The notes beneath the pieces were generated by a model. That model ran no database searches. It was not told the origin of the DNA and was given only the letters and a program-made list of their open reading frames with translations. From Chryseobacterium limigenitum (lineage in GTDB: Bacteria; Bacteroidota; Bacteroidia; Flavobacteriales; Weeksellaceae), in the NCBI RefSeq assembly GCF_900114875.1, contig NZ_FPKW01000005.1, forward strand, positions 218,233 to 282,232: DNA of 64,000 nt, in the 5' to 3' direction. Position numbers and translations under genes: made by a program. Shown here piece after piece: positions 40,473 to 50,495 of the stretch (within the stretch, counting starts at the first letter, position 1; each line of letters starts with the position of its first letter).

Positions 40473-42920
40473 TTAATCTTTTATATAAATCCGTTTCACC
40501 CGGGGCGAAATAGAGGTTAATACTTCGTATGTGATGGTTTTGCAGTATTCTGCAAATTCTTTTAAACTTGGTTTTGAATTGAAGACCGTTACAGTGTCGC
40601 CTTCCTTTACATTGGGAATATTGTCTACATTCAGCATCATCATATCCATGCATATACTTCCTACAATTGGGGCTAATGTTTTATTGATCCCTACTTTTCC
40701 TATTTCATTTCCTATCAATCTCGGAATCCCGTCTGCATATCCTACAGGAATTGTGGCTATTTTAGTTAAGTGATCTGTTTTATATTTTCGGCTGTAACCT
40801 ACTGATTCTCCCTTTTCTACCATAGAAATTTGAGAGATAACAGTTTTAAAACTCACAACAGACTGTAATTGTTTCTGTATTTCACTACTTGGTGATTCTC
40901 CTAACATTCCTATTCCAATCCGCACCATATCATATTGGTGATTGGTATAACTCGTTATTCCAGAAGAATTTAAAATATGTCTGAGCGGTGAGTACCCTAA
41001 TTTTTCAATAAAATAACTTGAATTTTTTTCAAATATATCTAATTGTTTTAAGGTAAACTCTTTCTCTTCCGGTACATCTGAAGACGATAAATGACTGAAA
41101 ATACTTTGAACTTTTAAGTTTCTTTCATTTAAAGTTTCGCTTAATTGATCCAGTTCAAAATCTTTAAAGCCAAGACGATGCATTCCTGTTTCCAATTTAA
41201 TATGAATAGGGAATTTTTTATCATAACCCGATTTCTGAACTGCTTCATAAAACAGATCCAAAACCCTGAAACTATAAATTTCCGGCTCTAAATTGTATTC
41301 AATAATCGCATCATAACTGTGTTGCTCAGGATTCATCACAACGATAGGGGTGGTGATTCCTTTTTTACGAAGCTCAACACCTTCATCAGCATAGGCCACA
41401 CCAAGATAATCGATATGATGATGTTGTAAAAATTCTGAAATTTCATAACTTCCTAATCCATAAGAATTTGCTTTTACCATTGCCATCATTTTGGTTTCTG
41501 GTTTTAGCAAAGATTTATGGTAATTAATGTTATGAAGAATTGCATTTAGATTTACTTCTAAAACAGTATCATGTTTTCTGAGTTCAACAAGATCTTTCAG
41601 TTTTTCGATCTCAAATTTTCTTGCCCCTTTTAATAAAATGATCTGATTTTCAAGTTCTGTAAGATATTTACTGTCAATTAATTCCTGAGTATTAATGAAA
41701 GTAGAAGTTTTAGATTTAAATAAATCACTAAACTTTGAAATTTCATCTCCGATCAGGAAAACGGAGTCAAATTTTTGTTCGTTCACAAGTTCAGAAACTT
41801 CTTCATACAATTCCTGAGAATTAGAATTTACACCTACTATATCCGTTAAAACTAAAGATTTTTTAGTTTTATTGTATTCATTTAAAAATTGCAAAGCGGT
41901 TTTCAGAGAATCGAGATCTAGGTTGAAAGAATCATTGATAACAATATTGTTCTTAATTCCTTCAATCGCTTCAAGTCGCATTTCAACAGCCTTCAAAGCG
42001 TTGATTTTTTCGACGATCTTTTGATTTTCGATGTGTAACTCTTTTAGAACTGTAATCAGCGCCAAAGCATTCGTTAAAGTCGCTTCATCTCTTTGGTTGG
42101 CCGGAAAACTTATTTCCTCACCAAAATATTCCACAACAATATTTTCGTCTTTAGAAATATTATTTTTAATGAAAACCTTGTTATGATCTTTGAAACCGTA
42201 GGATATTAATTTTTTACTTGAATATAGTTCTTTTATTTTTTTGCCTACCAATTCATTATCGCCATTGTAAATAACAGTTTCGGAATCTTTGAAAAGCTTA
42301 ATTTTTTCATCAATTAATTCTTCCTCAGATTCAAAATTGGCAGCGTGGGCAGTTCCGATATGGGTAAGCAAACCGATTTGCGGATGGAAAATATTTTCCA
42401 GTTTCTGCATCTCGTTGGGCTTAGAAATTCCTACTTCAAAAATTCCCAATTTGTGAGACTCGTTGATTTGAAGCAAAGAAAGTGGAAGCCCAATCTGAGA
42501 ATTAAAACTTTTTGGACTTTTCACTGTCGGAAATTCATTCCAAAGACATTGATACAACCATTCTTTTAAAATAGTTTTTCCATTACTTCCCGTAATTCCT
42601 ATGGATTGCAAATTGGAATTTTCAAAATGATATTTTGCTAATTTTTGAAGAAAATCAATAGCATTTTCAACAATAATCCAAGTTACATTTTCAAACTGCG
42701 GAAATTGATGTTCAGAAATTATAATAGTAATTCCTCTGTCAATTGCCGCTTCAATAAACTTTTCTCCTGAATTTTTTTGGGTATTAATTGCAATAAAGGC
42801 GGCATTTTTTGTTGAATAAATGATCCTGCTGTCAAAAGCTATCGTTTTGACAATTAAATTTTTATCTCCAATAATCTGTGAATTGGTGATTTCTGCAATT
42901 TGTTGTACTGTATAATTCAT
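40473..42920 (-). CDS. murF/alr: Bifunctional MurF / alanine racemase
   Basis: An 815-residue fusion. N-terminal half (1-450) is MurF, which adds D-Ala-D-Ala to UDP-MurNAc-tripeptide: Mur ATP motif GITGSNGKT near 109-117. C-terminal half (455-815) is the PLP alanine racemase: KANSYGLG with the PLP lysine near 483 and YSRKY with the catalytic tyrosine near 715. The fusion is typical of Bacteroidota. One polypeptide would make D-Ala and use the dipeptide. Confidence 0.96.
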   Translation of the reverse strand: MNYTVQQIAEITNSQIIGDKNLIVKTIAFDSRIIYSTKNAAFIAINTQKNSGEKFIEAAIDRGITIIISEHQFPQFENVTWIIVENAIDFLQKLAKYHFENSNLQSIGITGSNGKTILKEWLYQCLWNEFPTVKSPKSFNSQIGLPLSLLQINESHKLGIFEVGISKPNEMQKLENIFHPQIGLLTHIGTAHAANFESEEELIDEKIKLFKDSETVIYNGDNELVGKKIKELYSSKKLISYGFKDHNKVFIKNNISKDENIVVEYFGEEISFPANQRDEATLTNALALITVLKELHIENQKIVEKINALKAVEMRLEAIEGIKNNIVINDSFNLDLDSLKTALQFLNEYNKTKKSLVLTDIVGVNSNSQELYEEVSELVNEQKFDSVFLIGDEISKFSDLFKSKTSTFINTQELIDSKYLTELENQIILLKGARKFEIEKLKDLVELRKHDTVLEVNLNAILHNINYHKSLLKPETKMMAMVKANSYGLGSYEISEFLQHHHIDYLGVAYADEGVELRKKGITTPIVVMNPEQHSYDAIIEYNLEPEIYSFRVLDLFYEAVQKSGYDKKFPIHIKLETGMHRLGFKDFELDQLSETLNERNLKVQSIFSHLSSSDVPEEKEFTLKQLDIFEKNSSYFIEKLGYSPLRHILNSSGITSYTNHQYDMVRIGIGMLGESPSSEIQKQLQSVVSFKTVISQISMVEKGESVGYSRKYKTDHLTKIATIPVGYADGIPRLIGNEIGKVGINKTLAPIVGSICMDMMMLNVDNIPNVKEGDTVTVFNSKPSLKEFAEYCKTITYEVLTSISPRVKRIYIKD

Positions 42921-43057
42921 TGGTGCCCCCTTCTGCTTTGTATTTCGTGTTGACTGTTTTGTTGATTAATTGGATGACTGGATAAAATTTTCCAGTATTT
43001 CATTTAACCAAAATATTTTTTATTAAATCTAGAATTAATTTAGACTTAAATTTAATC

Positions 43058-43645
43058 TTATTTTTTCTTAGAAAGTACTTCTTCAATAAAGACACGACGG
43101 CTTACTGCTTCATAACTTTCTGTTTCACCGAGCTCCACAAGATTATTTCCCTGAGAAATTCTCATGGAATAATTGGCAAGGTTACCCGTTCTCTTGCAAA
43201 TAGCATGCACTTTCGTTACGTATTCTGCAGTGGCCATCAAATTAGGCATCGGCCCGAAAGGACGTCCTAAAAAGTCCATATCCAAGCCTGCGATTACCAC
43301 TCGTATTCCGCTATTTGCCAGTTGATTAGCTATTTCTACGATGCTTTCATCAAAAAACTGTGCTTCATCAATTCCTACAACATCACAATTTGATCCCAAT
43401 AAGAGAATCTCACTAGGACTTTCCACTGCGGTGCTGCGGATTTTATTCTGATTATGAGAAACAACGTCTTCATCAGAATATCTGGTATCCGTTTTTGGTT
43501 TAAAAATCTCCACATTTTGCCCCGCCATTTCAGCTCTTCTGAGTCTCCGGATCAACTCTTCGGTTTTTCCGGAAAACATTGAGCCACAAATAACTTCCAT
43601 CCAACCACTTTGTTTGGAATGATTAATTGTATTTTCTAAAAACAT
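43058..43645 (-). CDS. tdk: Thymidine kinase (type II)
   Basis: A 195-residue ATP-dependent kinase of thymidine salvage. Walker A is GSMFSGKTEELI, the Mg/Walker B site is IDEAQFFDE, and the thymidine-binding lasso lies in FGPMPNLMATAEYVTKVHAICKRTGN. The four zinc cysteines of other members are largely missing (one Cys in HAICK). Confidence 0.95.
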   Translation of the reverse strand: MFLENTINHSKQSGWMEVICGSMFSGKTEELIRRLRRAEMAGQNVEIFKPKTDTRYSDEDVVSHNQNKIRSTAVESPSEILLLGSNCDVVGIDEAQFFDESIVEIANQLANSGIRVVIAGLDMDFLGRPFGPMPNLMATAEYVTKVHAICKRTGNLANYSMRISQGNNLVELGETESYEAVSRRVFIEEVLSKKK

Positions 43646-43705
43646 TTGTTAAATTAGCCGTATATTTTTAACATCAAAAGTAAGCAATTTTAACAAGATT
43701 CTCAT

Positions 43706-45259
43706 ATGCAGAACATCCAAGATTTAAAGGAAAAGATTTTTTTTGAATCCAAGAATATCATTGATATTTTGGAGAAAATCAACAATGTGGACGAACTACT
43801 TTCCAAGCAAGATCTTGTAGATGAGCTTGCGAACAGGATATCGTTCTTACGATTGGTAGAAAAGAATATCGAGTATTTTATTACCGATAATTCTGTTCAA
43901 AATTCAGAAAATCAGCAGAATATTTCTTTCATTAACCAAAATTTTGAGTCTCAGGAATCAAATAATGAGGTTACAGAAGAAGAAGCTATTTTCAATAATG
44001 AATTTAATGAAATTGACGAAAATGATAATGAATCTTCATACAGCCAAAACGCTGCAGGTCTTGTTGATACAGAAAATATTCAACCAGAAGAGACTGAAGA
44101 AGAAGCAATTTTCAATAATCAGCTGAACGAAATCGCTGAAAATGAATATCATGAAAATATTGTAAATCTTGTTGAAGAAAATACTGAACCGAAGAATGAA
44201 GAAAATTGTATTGACGCAGATTTAACGAAAGAGGAGGTTATTTTTAATCATCAGCTTAATGAAATTGATGAAGAACAACCTTCAGATTATCAGGGTAATA
44301 TTTTAAGCTTCATTGATGAAGAAAGAATTCTTGCGGATGCAGAACCTGAAACGGATGAAGATATTAGTGAAGAAATATTCAGTCAGCCCATTACGGAAGC
44401 GGAAGTGATTTTTAATAATCAATTAAATGAAATTGATGAATTTGAAAATGAAATTTCCGACAATCGAGGAAATGAATTGAATAATTTTGATGAAGAAGAG
44501 AAAATCCAGGATAGTTTTGAATCTAAAAAAGAGGAAAAAGTTGAAGTTATTCCAAATATTTTCGGAAGTGAAGACTTAGAAGACGAGGAAATACTGATTG
44601 AAGAAAATGAAGAACAATTCATTACGTCAAATGTAACGATCGAACAAGGTGAAATGGTAAACGAAACGTCTAATGTTGAAAATATTCTCAGCGAAATAAA
44701 AAATGACGCTCAGAATGAAGAAAAGCATGAGCAAGAAGTAACTGCGGAGGACATAGACAGAAGAAAGATCGTAAATATAGACAAGCCACTTCCCGAATTC
44801 GAAAAAGAAAAACTGGCTTCTGATGAAAGTTTTGAAAACTTAGAGGCTTATAATCAGGAGAAAAAGATAAGATTGGCCAATATTAAAGGGTTAAAGGCAG
44901 TTCAGTCTTTATTTGATGATGACCATTTGCAGACAGAAAATCCTCTGGAAAAAAAGGTTCCGGTTGTGAAAGAAGATACAGGAAGTATTCTGAAAACGAA
45001 TATTCCGACCAACTTAATGGAGGCGGAAAAGGCAAAACCTGAGTTTAAATTAGATCTAAACGACAGAATTGCTTTCACAAAAACATTATTTGGAGGAAGC
45101 CAGTCTGAACTGAACGAGGTAATTGGAGTACTCAACAGATTCAGAACATTAGAAGAAGCAAAAGAATATCTGAGCGATCTTTATTACGACAGAAAATGGA
45201 GCAAGGTAGATGAATATGCACAAAGACTGTGGATATTGGTAGAAAATAAATTTTTATAA
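43706..45259 (+). CDS. Acidic repeat protein of unknown function
   Basis: A 517-residue, very acidic, largely disordered protein. A linear motif of the type EEAIFNNQLNEIDE recurs four times at about residues 91-105, 131-145, 176-190 and 231-245. The N terminus (1-60) and the C-terminal 65 residues (DRIAFTKTLFGGSQSELN onward) are helical and look folded. The motif array suggests a scaffold offering four docking sites. No enzymatic signature. The gene is directly upstream of rsmI (8 bp). Confidence 0.75.
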   Translation: MQNIQDLKEKIFFESKNIIDILEKINNVDELLSKQDLVDELANRISFLRLVEKNIEYFITDNSVQNSENQQNISFINQNFESQESNNEVTEEEAIFNNEFNEIDENDNESSYSQNAAGLVDTENIQPEETEEEAIFNNQLNEIAENEYHENIVNLVEENTEPKNEENCIDADLTKEEVIFNHQLNEIDEEQPSDYQGNILSFIDEERILADAEPETDEDISEEIFSQPITEAEVIFNNQLNEIDEFENEISDNRGNELNNFDEEEKIQDSFESKKEEKVEVIPNIFGSEDLEDEEILIEENEEQFITSNVTIEQGEMVNETSNVENILSEIKNDAQNEEKHEQEVTAEDIDRRKIVNIDKPLPEFEKEKLASDESFENLEAYNQEKKIRLANIKGLKAVQSLFDDDHLQTENPLEKKVPVVKEDTGSILKTNIPTNLMEAEKAKPEFKLDLNDRIAFTKTLFGGSQSELNEVIGVLNRFRTLEEAKEYLSDLYYDRKWSKVDEYAQRLWILVENKFL

Positions 45260-45267
45260 ACTAAATT

Positions 45268-45942
45268 TTGAGCGGAATCCTTTATTTTGTTCCCACACCC
45301 GTCGGGAACTTAGAAGACATGACTTTCAGAGCGGTAAAAGTACTGAAAGAGGTAGATTATATTTTATGTGAAGACACGAGAACTTCCGGAATACTTTTAA
45401 AGCATTACGAGATCTCTAAACCTTTAAAATCCTATCACTTACATAATGAGCATCAGGCAACGGAAAAGGTAATTAATGACCTTAAAAGCGGTCAGAATAT
45501 CGCCATTATTACCGATGCAGGAACTCCCGGAATCTCGGATCCGGGTTATTTATTAAGCAAAGCCGGATCAGACAATAACATTGAGATGATCTGTCTGCCC
45601 GGAGCAACAGCTTTTGTTCCGGCTTTGGTGGTTTCAGGACTTCCGAATAATGAGTTTTTATTTGCAGGTTTTCTCCCTCAAAAAAAAGGAAGACAGACCA
45701 AGCTTAAACAACTTGCAGAGGAGAAAAAAACGATCGTTTTATACGAAAGTCCGCACAAAATAAATACAACACTTGAACAGATAAAAGAGTTCTTTGGAGA
45801 AAACACGAAAGCAAGTTTAAGCCGTGAAATTTCCAAAAAATTCGAAGAAACTAAACGTGGGACAATTAATGAGTTAATTGAATTCTCCAAAAGCAAAACT
45901 TTAAAAGGAGAGATCGTTCTTATTGTCAATAATTCTATTTAA
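45268..45942 (+). CDS. rsmI: 16S rRNA (cytidine1402-2'-O)-methyltransferase RsmI
   Basis: A 224-residue SAM enzyme modifying C1402 of 16S rRNA. Family blocks are FVPTPVGNLEDMTFRAV, EDTRTSGILL, ITDAGTPGISDPG and LPGATAFVPALV. It starts with a TTG codon (MSGILY), 8 bp after the upstream stop, and its stop is directly followed by the TTG start of the WG-repeat gene. Confidence 0.95.
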   Translation: MSGILYFVPTPVGNLEDMTFRAVKVLKEVDYILCEDTRTSGILLKHYEISKPLKSYHLHNEHQATEKVINDLKSGQNIAIITDAGTPGISDPGYLLSKAGSDNNIEMICLPGATAFVPALVVSGLPNNEFLFAGFLPQKKGRQTKLKQLAEEKKTIVLYESPHKINTTLEQIKEFFGENTKASLSREISKKFEETKRGTINELIEFSKSKTLKGEIVLIVNNSI

Positions 45943-47418
45943 TTGAAAAAGCTAACTTTAATATTGTTTTCATCGGTTTGTATGGCACAGCAGACCGATC
46001 AGTACAAGCAGATCTTGTTGTCAAAAGAACTAGGAAAAGAGGTCCGCTTTTACACAAAAGGCTACGGAATAATTTCCGATCCGCATACCGGAAAATCCGG
46101 GATTGTAGATTCGTCGGGCTCTATTTCTTTTGATTATCCTTTTAAGAGTGAAATTTCACGTTTGTCTAAAAATAGATTCATTTTAAAGACCAAAGATGCC
46201 ATTTCTAAAGGAAAAACAGCTTTAATTGATGCAAAAGGCGATCAGTTGATTGCTCTTGATAATTTCAAGTTCAGGACGTGGGAAAATAAAGACAGAATGA
46301 TCTATTCTAAAGACGGAAAAGACTGTGTTTATGATTACAACGGAAAACAGATCATTCCTTTTTATGATGAGATACAATTCGCCAGCGAAAACAGATTCTT
46401 TGTAAAAAAAGACAATGGCTGGTTTATCTATGATTTTGAAGGTCAGCAGGTTTCGGATAGAGAGTTTAAGGAAAATCTCCGTTTTTATAAAGGTAAGGTA
46501 TATCTTACGACAGGTGCTAAAAGTGGTGAAGTCCTTGATAATAACGGAAAAACAGTAAGTACTTTTTCTGATCATTATATTGAAGATATCAACGGCTTTC
46601 CTTTCTTAATTACAAAAGATGTCATCAAAAATAAATACGGAATCGTAGATGAGAATGAAAACGTCCTGGCAGATGAAATCTATGAGCAGGCTTTTGTTGG
46701 CAGAGAATATATTTATCTGATTCACGATAATAACGTAAGCATTTTTTCTAAAGCAGAAAAGAAGGTTTATCCTACTGATTTTCATTATGTAAACCATTTG
46801 TTTAATGGGATGTTTAAGACCTTAAAAGACGACAGAAATCCTAAAATAGCTGTTCTTAAAACCAACGGAGAAATCATTTTTCCTAAAGAATATGATGTTG
46901 TTGAAGCTTTCAAAATTAAAGATGAAAATTATCTTTATGTAAGTAAAGACGGGGAAGAGAAACTTTTAGATAAAAACTTAAACAGTATTTTAGATGATGG
47001 TTATCAGATAGAAAAGGTCTTTTTTGATAATTTAATTGTAAAAAAAGAAGATACTTTTTATAAATTTTTACCAAAAGATAAATCTTATACCGAGCTTAAA
47101 AATATAACTTCTATAAAACGATTTCAGTTTTATCCGGCGATTATCTGCAAGAACAAAGAAAACCTTTACGGAATGCTTGATGAAGCAGGAAATGAGATCA
47201 TACCATTCGTATATGACGATATTTTCACGTTTTTTTCCGGAGATGAAGTTGTTGTACAAAAAGGAAATAAATTCGGGGTTACTAATCTTAAAAATGAACC
47301 TTTAAAAGAGGTTGTTTACGATAAATATTCGGTAGACAGAAAGAAAATTAAGCTTACAAGAGGAAAAGAATCAGAATTTATAGATTTTACATCTTCAGAA
47401 AACAAAGTCTTATTTTAA
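45943..47418 (+). CDS. Secreted WG-repeat protein
   Basis: A 491-residue protein with a short signal peptide (ends CMAQQ; start TTG at 45943 directly after the rsmI stop). It carries irregular WG-like beta repeats, for example KYGIVDENENVLADEIYE and LYGMLDEAGNEIIPFVYDDI, which form beta-rich binding platforms. No enzyme motif. It is translationally coupled to rsmI, but a shared function is not implied. Confidence 0.8.
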   Translation: MKKLTLILFSSVCMAQQTDQYKQILLSKELGKEVRFYTKGYGIISDPHTGKSGIVDSSGSISFDYPFKSEISRLSKNRFILKTKDAISKGKTALIDAKGDQLIALDNFKFRTWENKDRMIYSKDGKDCVYDYNGKQIIPFYDEIQFASENRFFVKKDNGWFIYDFEGQQVSDREFKENLRFYKGKVYLTTGAKSGEVLDNNGKTVSTFSDHYIEDINGFPFLITKDVIKNKYGIVDENENVLADEIYEQAFVGREYIYLIHDNNVSIFSKAEKKVYPTDFHYVNHLFNGMFKTLKDDRNPKIAVLKTNGEIIFPKEYDVVEAFKIKDENYLYVSKDGEEKLLDKNLNSILDDGYQIEKVFFDNLIVKKEDTFYKFLPKDKSYTELKNITSIKRFQFYPAIICKNKENLYGMLDEAGNEIIPFVYDDIFTFFSGDEVVVQKGNKFGVTNLKNEPLKEVVYDKYSVDRKKIKLTRGKESEFIDFTSSENKVLF

Positions 47419-47498
47419 TAATATTTTTACATGACAAAAAACATTCATAATTTTTTATTAAAATAATGGTTTAAAATGCATTAAATAACAAATTATAA

Positions 47499-47506
47499 TA
47501 TCTTTG
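47499..47506 (+). promoter_or_regulatory. -7 box of fabG
   Basis: TATCTTTG, 91 bp before the chosen start; no clear TTG at the right spacing. Confidence 0.45.
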
Positions 47507-47597
47507 CGCACCATTTAATTTCGATAAAATTAAATATATTAAATTAGCCAAAACACAATGAGCTAATTCATTAAAGGATAAATAATTGTCAGAAAAT

Positions 47598-48341
47598 ATG
47601 AAACTATTAGAAGGAAAAGTAGCACTTATTACCGGAGCTACAAGAGGAATCGGAAGAGGAATTGCAGAAATGTTTGCTCAACAGGGGGCAAAAGTAGCAT
47701 TCACTTACGCCGGTTCTGTAGATAAAGCTAAGGAATTAGAAGCGACTTTAAGTTCTGTAACTCAAATTAAAGGTTACCAATCTGATGCATCAGACTACGA
47801 TGCGGCTCAAAAATTAGTAGATGAAGTAATGGCTGAGTTTGGTCAAATCGATATTTTGATCAACAACGCAGGAATCACAAGAGATAATCTTTTAATGAGA
47901 ATGTCTAAAGACGACTGGGACACAATTATCAAGGTAAATTTAGATTCAGTATTCAACCTTACAAAGGCTGTTATTAAGCCGATGATGAAGGCAAAATCAG
48001 GATCTATCATCAATATGACTTCTGTAGTGGGTGTAAAAGGAAATGCTGGGCAGGCAAATTACGCAGCATCTAAGGCAGGAGTTATCGGATTTACAAAATC
48101 TGTTGCCCTTGAATTAGGCTCAAGAAATATCCGTTGCAACGCTGTTGCTCCTGGTTTCATTGAAACTGAAATGACAGGTGCTTTGGATATAAAAGTAGTA
48201 GAGGCCTGGAGAGAAGGAATTCCTTTGAAGAGAGGAGGACAGCCTGAAGATATTGCAAACGCTTGTGTATTCTTCGGAAGCGAGATGTCTGCATATGTTA
48301 CAGGTCAGGTTCTGAATGTTGACGGCGGAATGTTGACTTAA
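47598..48341 (+). CDS. fabG: 3-oxoacyl-[ACP] reductase FabG
   Basis: A 247-residue SDR that reduces 3-oxoacyl-ACP in fatty-acid synthesis with NADPH. TGATRGIGRGIAEMF cofactor site, NNAG, Ser in MTSVVG, YAASK, and VAPGFIETEMT. The ATG at 47598 (MKLLEGKVALITG) gives the family's usual length. A TTG four codons upstream with AAGGA 7 bp before it is an alternative start. Confidence 0.95.
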   Translation: MKLLEGKVALITGATRGIGRGIAEMFAQQGAKVAFTYAGSVDKAKELEATLSSVTQIKGYQSDASDYDAAQKLVDEVMAEFGQIDILINNAGITRDNLLMRMSKDDWDTIIKVNLDSVFNLTKAVIKPMMKAKSGSIINMTSVVGVKGNAGQANYAASKAGVIGFTKSVALELGSRNIRCNAVAPGFIETEMTGALDIKVVEAWREGIPLKRGGQPEDIANACVFFGSEMSAYVTGQVLNVDGGMLT

Positions 48342-48364
48342 TAAAATAGAAATACAATATAATG

Positions 48365-48387
48365 AAGCCGTTCAATTTGAACGGCTT
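48365..48387. terminator. Bidirectional terminator
   Basis: AAGCCGTTC/GAACGGCTT stem, 5-nt loop, between convergent fabG and guaC. Confidence 0.85.
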
Positions 48388-48398
48388 TTATTTTTCAG

Positions 48399-49439
48399 TT
48401 AATCTTTAAAAATCTGATTTTCCTGCTCCTGAACTCTAATAAAAGTTGTTCTTTTTGATAATTCCTTCAATTTAGAAGCTCCAACATAAGTACATGTAGA
48501 ACGTACACCTCCCAAAATATCTTTCACCGTCTCCGAAACCGGACCTTTGTAAGCAACTTTCACCGTTTTTCCTTCAGAAGCTCTGTATTCAGCAACGCCA
48601 CCTGAATGTTTGTCCATTGCTGTTTTTGAGCTCATTCCGTAGAATGTGCGGTATTTTTTACCGTTTTCTTCAATGATCTCGCCACCACTTTCGTCATGAC
48701 CGGCAAACATTCCGCCAAGCATTACAAAATCTGCACCGCCGCCAAAAGCTTTAGCCACATCTCCCGGAACTTTACAGCCACCGTCAGCAATAATGTGACC
48801 TCCAAGACCGTGAGCAGCATCAGAACATTCAATAATTGCGGAAAGTTGAGGATAACCGACTCCGGTTTTTACACGGGTAGTACAAACAGAACCCGGGCCG
48901 ATTCCGACCTTGATGATATCTGCACCAACCAGAAGAAGTTCTTCAACCATTTCGCCCGTTACTACATTTCCGGCAATGATAATTTTATCAGGGAAATTGG
49001 CTCTTGCTTTCTTTACAAAGCCCACAAAATGCTCGGAATAGCCATTGGCAACATCAATGCAGAGAAACTCTATTTTTGGATGCTTTTCGAGGATTTGTCT
49101 CAGCTTTTCTTCGTCAGCTTTTCCGGTTCCTGTGCTTAATGCAATATATTGATGAATATTTTCGGGCTGACTATTTAAAAAAACACTCCATTCTTCAACA
49201 GAATAATGTTTATGAATAGCCGTAATGATCTTATCTTTTGCCAATTCTACCGCCATTTCAAAAGTTCCCACCGTGTCCATATTGGCAGCGATGATAGGAG
49301 TTCCCAGCCATTTCTTTTTGGTGTGTTTGAAAGTAAATTCTCTTTCTAAGCTAACTTCCGAACGGGATTTTAATGTAGAACGTTTCGGGCGAAACATGAC
49401 GTCCTTAAAACCCAGTTTTATATCGTATTCTATTCTCAT
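48399..49439 (-). CDS. guaC: GMP reductase
   Basis: NADPH-dependent enzyme of 346 residues converting GMP to IMP and ammonia. The IMPDH/GMPR catalytic loop [17 protein letters not shown] is near 180-196 with the catalytic Cys; [30 protein letters not shown] binds the phosphate. No CBS domains, as expected for GuaC. Confidence 0.96.
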   Translation of the reverse strand: MRIEYDIKLGFKDVMFRPKRSTLKSRSEVSLEREFTFKHTKKKWLGTPIIAANMDTVGTFEMAVELAKDKIITAIHKHYSVEEWSVFLNSQPENIHQYIALSTGTGKADEEKLRQILEKHPKIEFLCIDVANGYSEHFVGFVKKARANFPDKIIIAGNVVTGEMVEELLLVGADIIKVGIGPGSVCTTRVKTGVGYPQLSAIIECSDAAHGLGGHIIADGGCKVPGDVAKAFGGGADFVMLGGMFAGHDESGGEIIEENGKKYRTFYGMSSKTAMDKHSGGVAEYRASEGKTVKVAYKGPVSETVKDILGGVRSTCTYVGASKLKELSKRTTFIRVQEQENQIFKD

Positions 49440-49818
49440 AATTTGGATACATTAATAAGAATAAATGTAGGAAAAAGATTTAATGAAACAGTGGATTTAA
49501 AGGATTTTATAAATTCTTTAAGAATAAACTTCATTAAAAATTATCTCGCTGATTTAGCAAATCTAGCGGATTTTAATATTGAATTTGAAAACTGAGATTT
49601 AATTGACATAGGAAACTGGCGCGTTAAGAAAATTAAGATTTAATTCGTTAAAAAATTCCCACTGTTTGAAGCGCGAGACCTATTTTGAATCGAAGAACAA
49701 ATAATAAATTCGCGCAAGTTTTGGGGATTTTAGGATTAAATTTTAATTTTTAGCAGAAGTTTCCAAGTCTTGAACTTTTCGTTCTTTTGTTTCAAGACAA
49801 AAGAACATTTATAAAAAA
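49440..49818. repeat. Non-coding stretch with a degenerate inverted repeat
   Basis: No ORF. Near 49767-49806 there are complementary pairs GTCTTGAA/TTCAAGAC and GTTCTTTTG/CAAAAGAAC, forming a small interleaved palindromic element next to the GNAT terminator. The earlier part is AT-rich with scraps of repeated-looking sequence. No named element. Confidence 0.4.
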
Positions 49819-49846
49819 GGGTGTAAAAACTACTTTTTCACACCCC
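49819..49846 (-). terminator. Terminator overlapping the GNAT stop codon
   Basis: GGGTGT arms with A/T extension form a hairpin that includes the last codons and TAG of the GNAT gene, followed by T residues on the minus strand. Confidence 0.75.
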
Positions 49847-50495
49847 ATAAATTTATTTTTCCTCTCAAATCAAAACTGAGTTTTTCATACAATTTTTTTG
49901 CTCCGAGATTATTTTCAGCAACATGCAGAAAAGGTGTTTTGCCATCTTCAAATATGATATTCGAAACAAATGCTACCAATTGTTTGGCAAGACCTTTTCC
50001 GAGATAATCTGTGTCTGTGATCACGGCGCTTACTTCTGTCATGTCATGCATCTGCATTCTCTGGCCTGTTACTGCAACGAGTTTATCATCTTTAAAAATT
50101 CCAAAATATCGACCTAATTCGGGTGTCCTGTTTTTGAAATAATGAGGATAAAACTTCTTGACAAATGCCAATAATTCATCATGATTTTCATTTTTAAGTT
50201 CGATAATTTCTTCAGTAAAATCAAGCTCAATTGTATTTTCTAAAACATATTGATCGCAGACAAGCCGGGACATTTCTGTTTTAAAATCTCCCAAATCAGG
50301 TTTTAGGCCGAAAACGAGAAAATCATCACAGATTTTTGCATATTCTGTGATGTCTTTTTCTTTTGCAATATGTAATGAACCTCCAAAAGCGGCGACTTCA
50401 GGATTATAAAATTTAGAATCTCCAAAGTTTAAGCAAAACTTTTCATGATATTCATTAAGTGAATGATATACAGGATTGTCTAATTTCTCGTACAT
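49830..50495 (-). CDS. GNAT-family N-acetyltransferase
   Basis: A 221-residue acetyltransferase. The C-terminal half has the acetyl-CoA loop DYLGKGLAKQLVAFV (R/Q-x-x-G-x-G/A type) near 165-180 and FLHVAENNLGAKKLYEKLSF, both typical of GNAT motif A/B. The N-terminal half is less conserved. Start overlaps the surE stop (TAATG). Substrate unknown. Confidence 0.88.
   Translation of the reverse strand: MYEKLDNPVYHSLNEYHEKFCLNFGDSKFYNPEVAAFGGSLHIAKEKDITEYAKICDDFLVFGLKPDLGDFKTEMSRLVCDQYVLENTIELDFTEEIIELKNENHDELLAFVKKFYPHYFKNRTPELGRYFGIFKDDKLVAVTGQRMQMHDMTEVSAVITDTDYLGKGLAKQLVAFVSNIIFEDGKTPFLHVAENNLGAKKLYEKLSFDLRGKINLWGVKK

Noticed and set aside
40471..40653. N-terminal extension of the patatin gene
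   Set aside because: It overlaps murF-alr and precedes the signal peptide; the ATG at 40470 is the sensible start.
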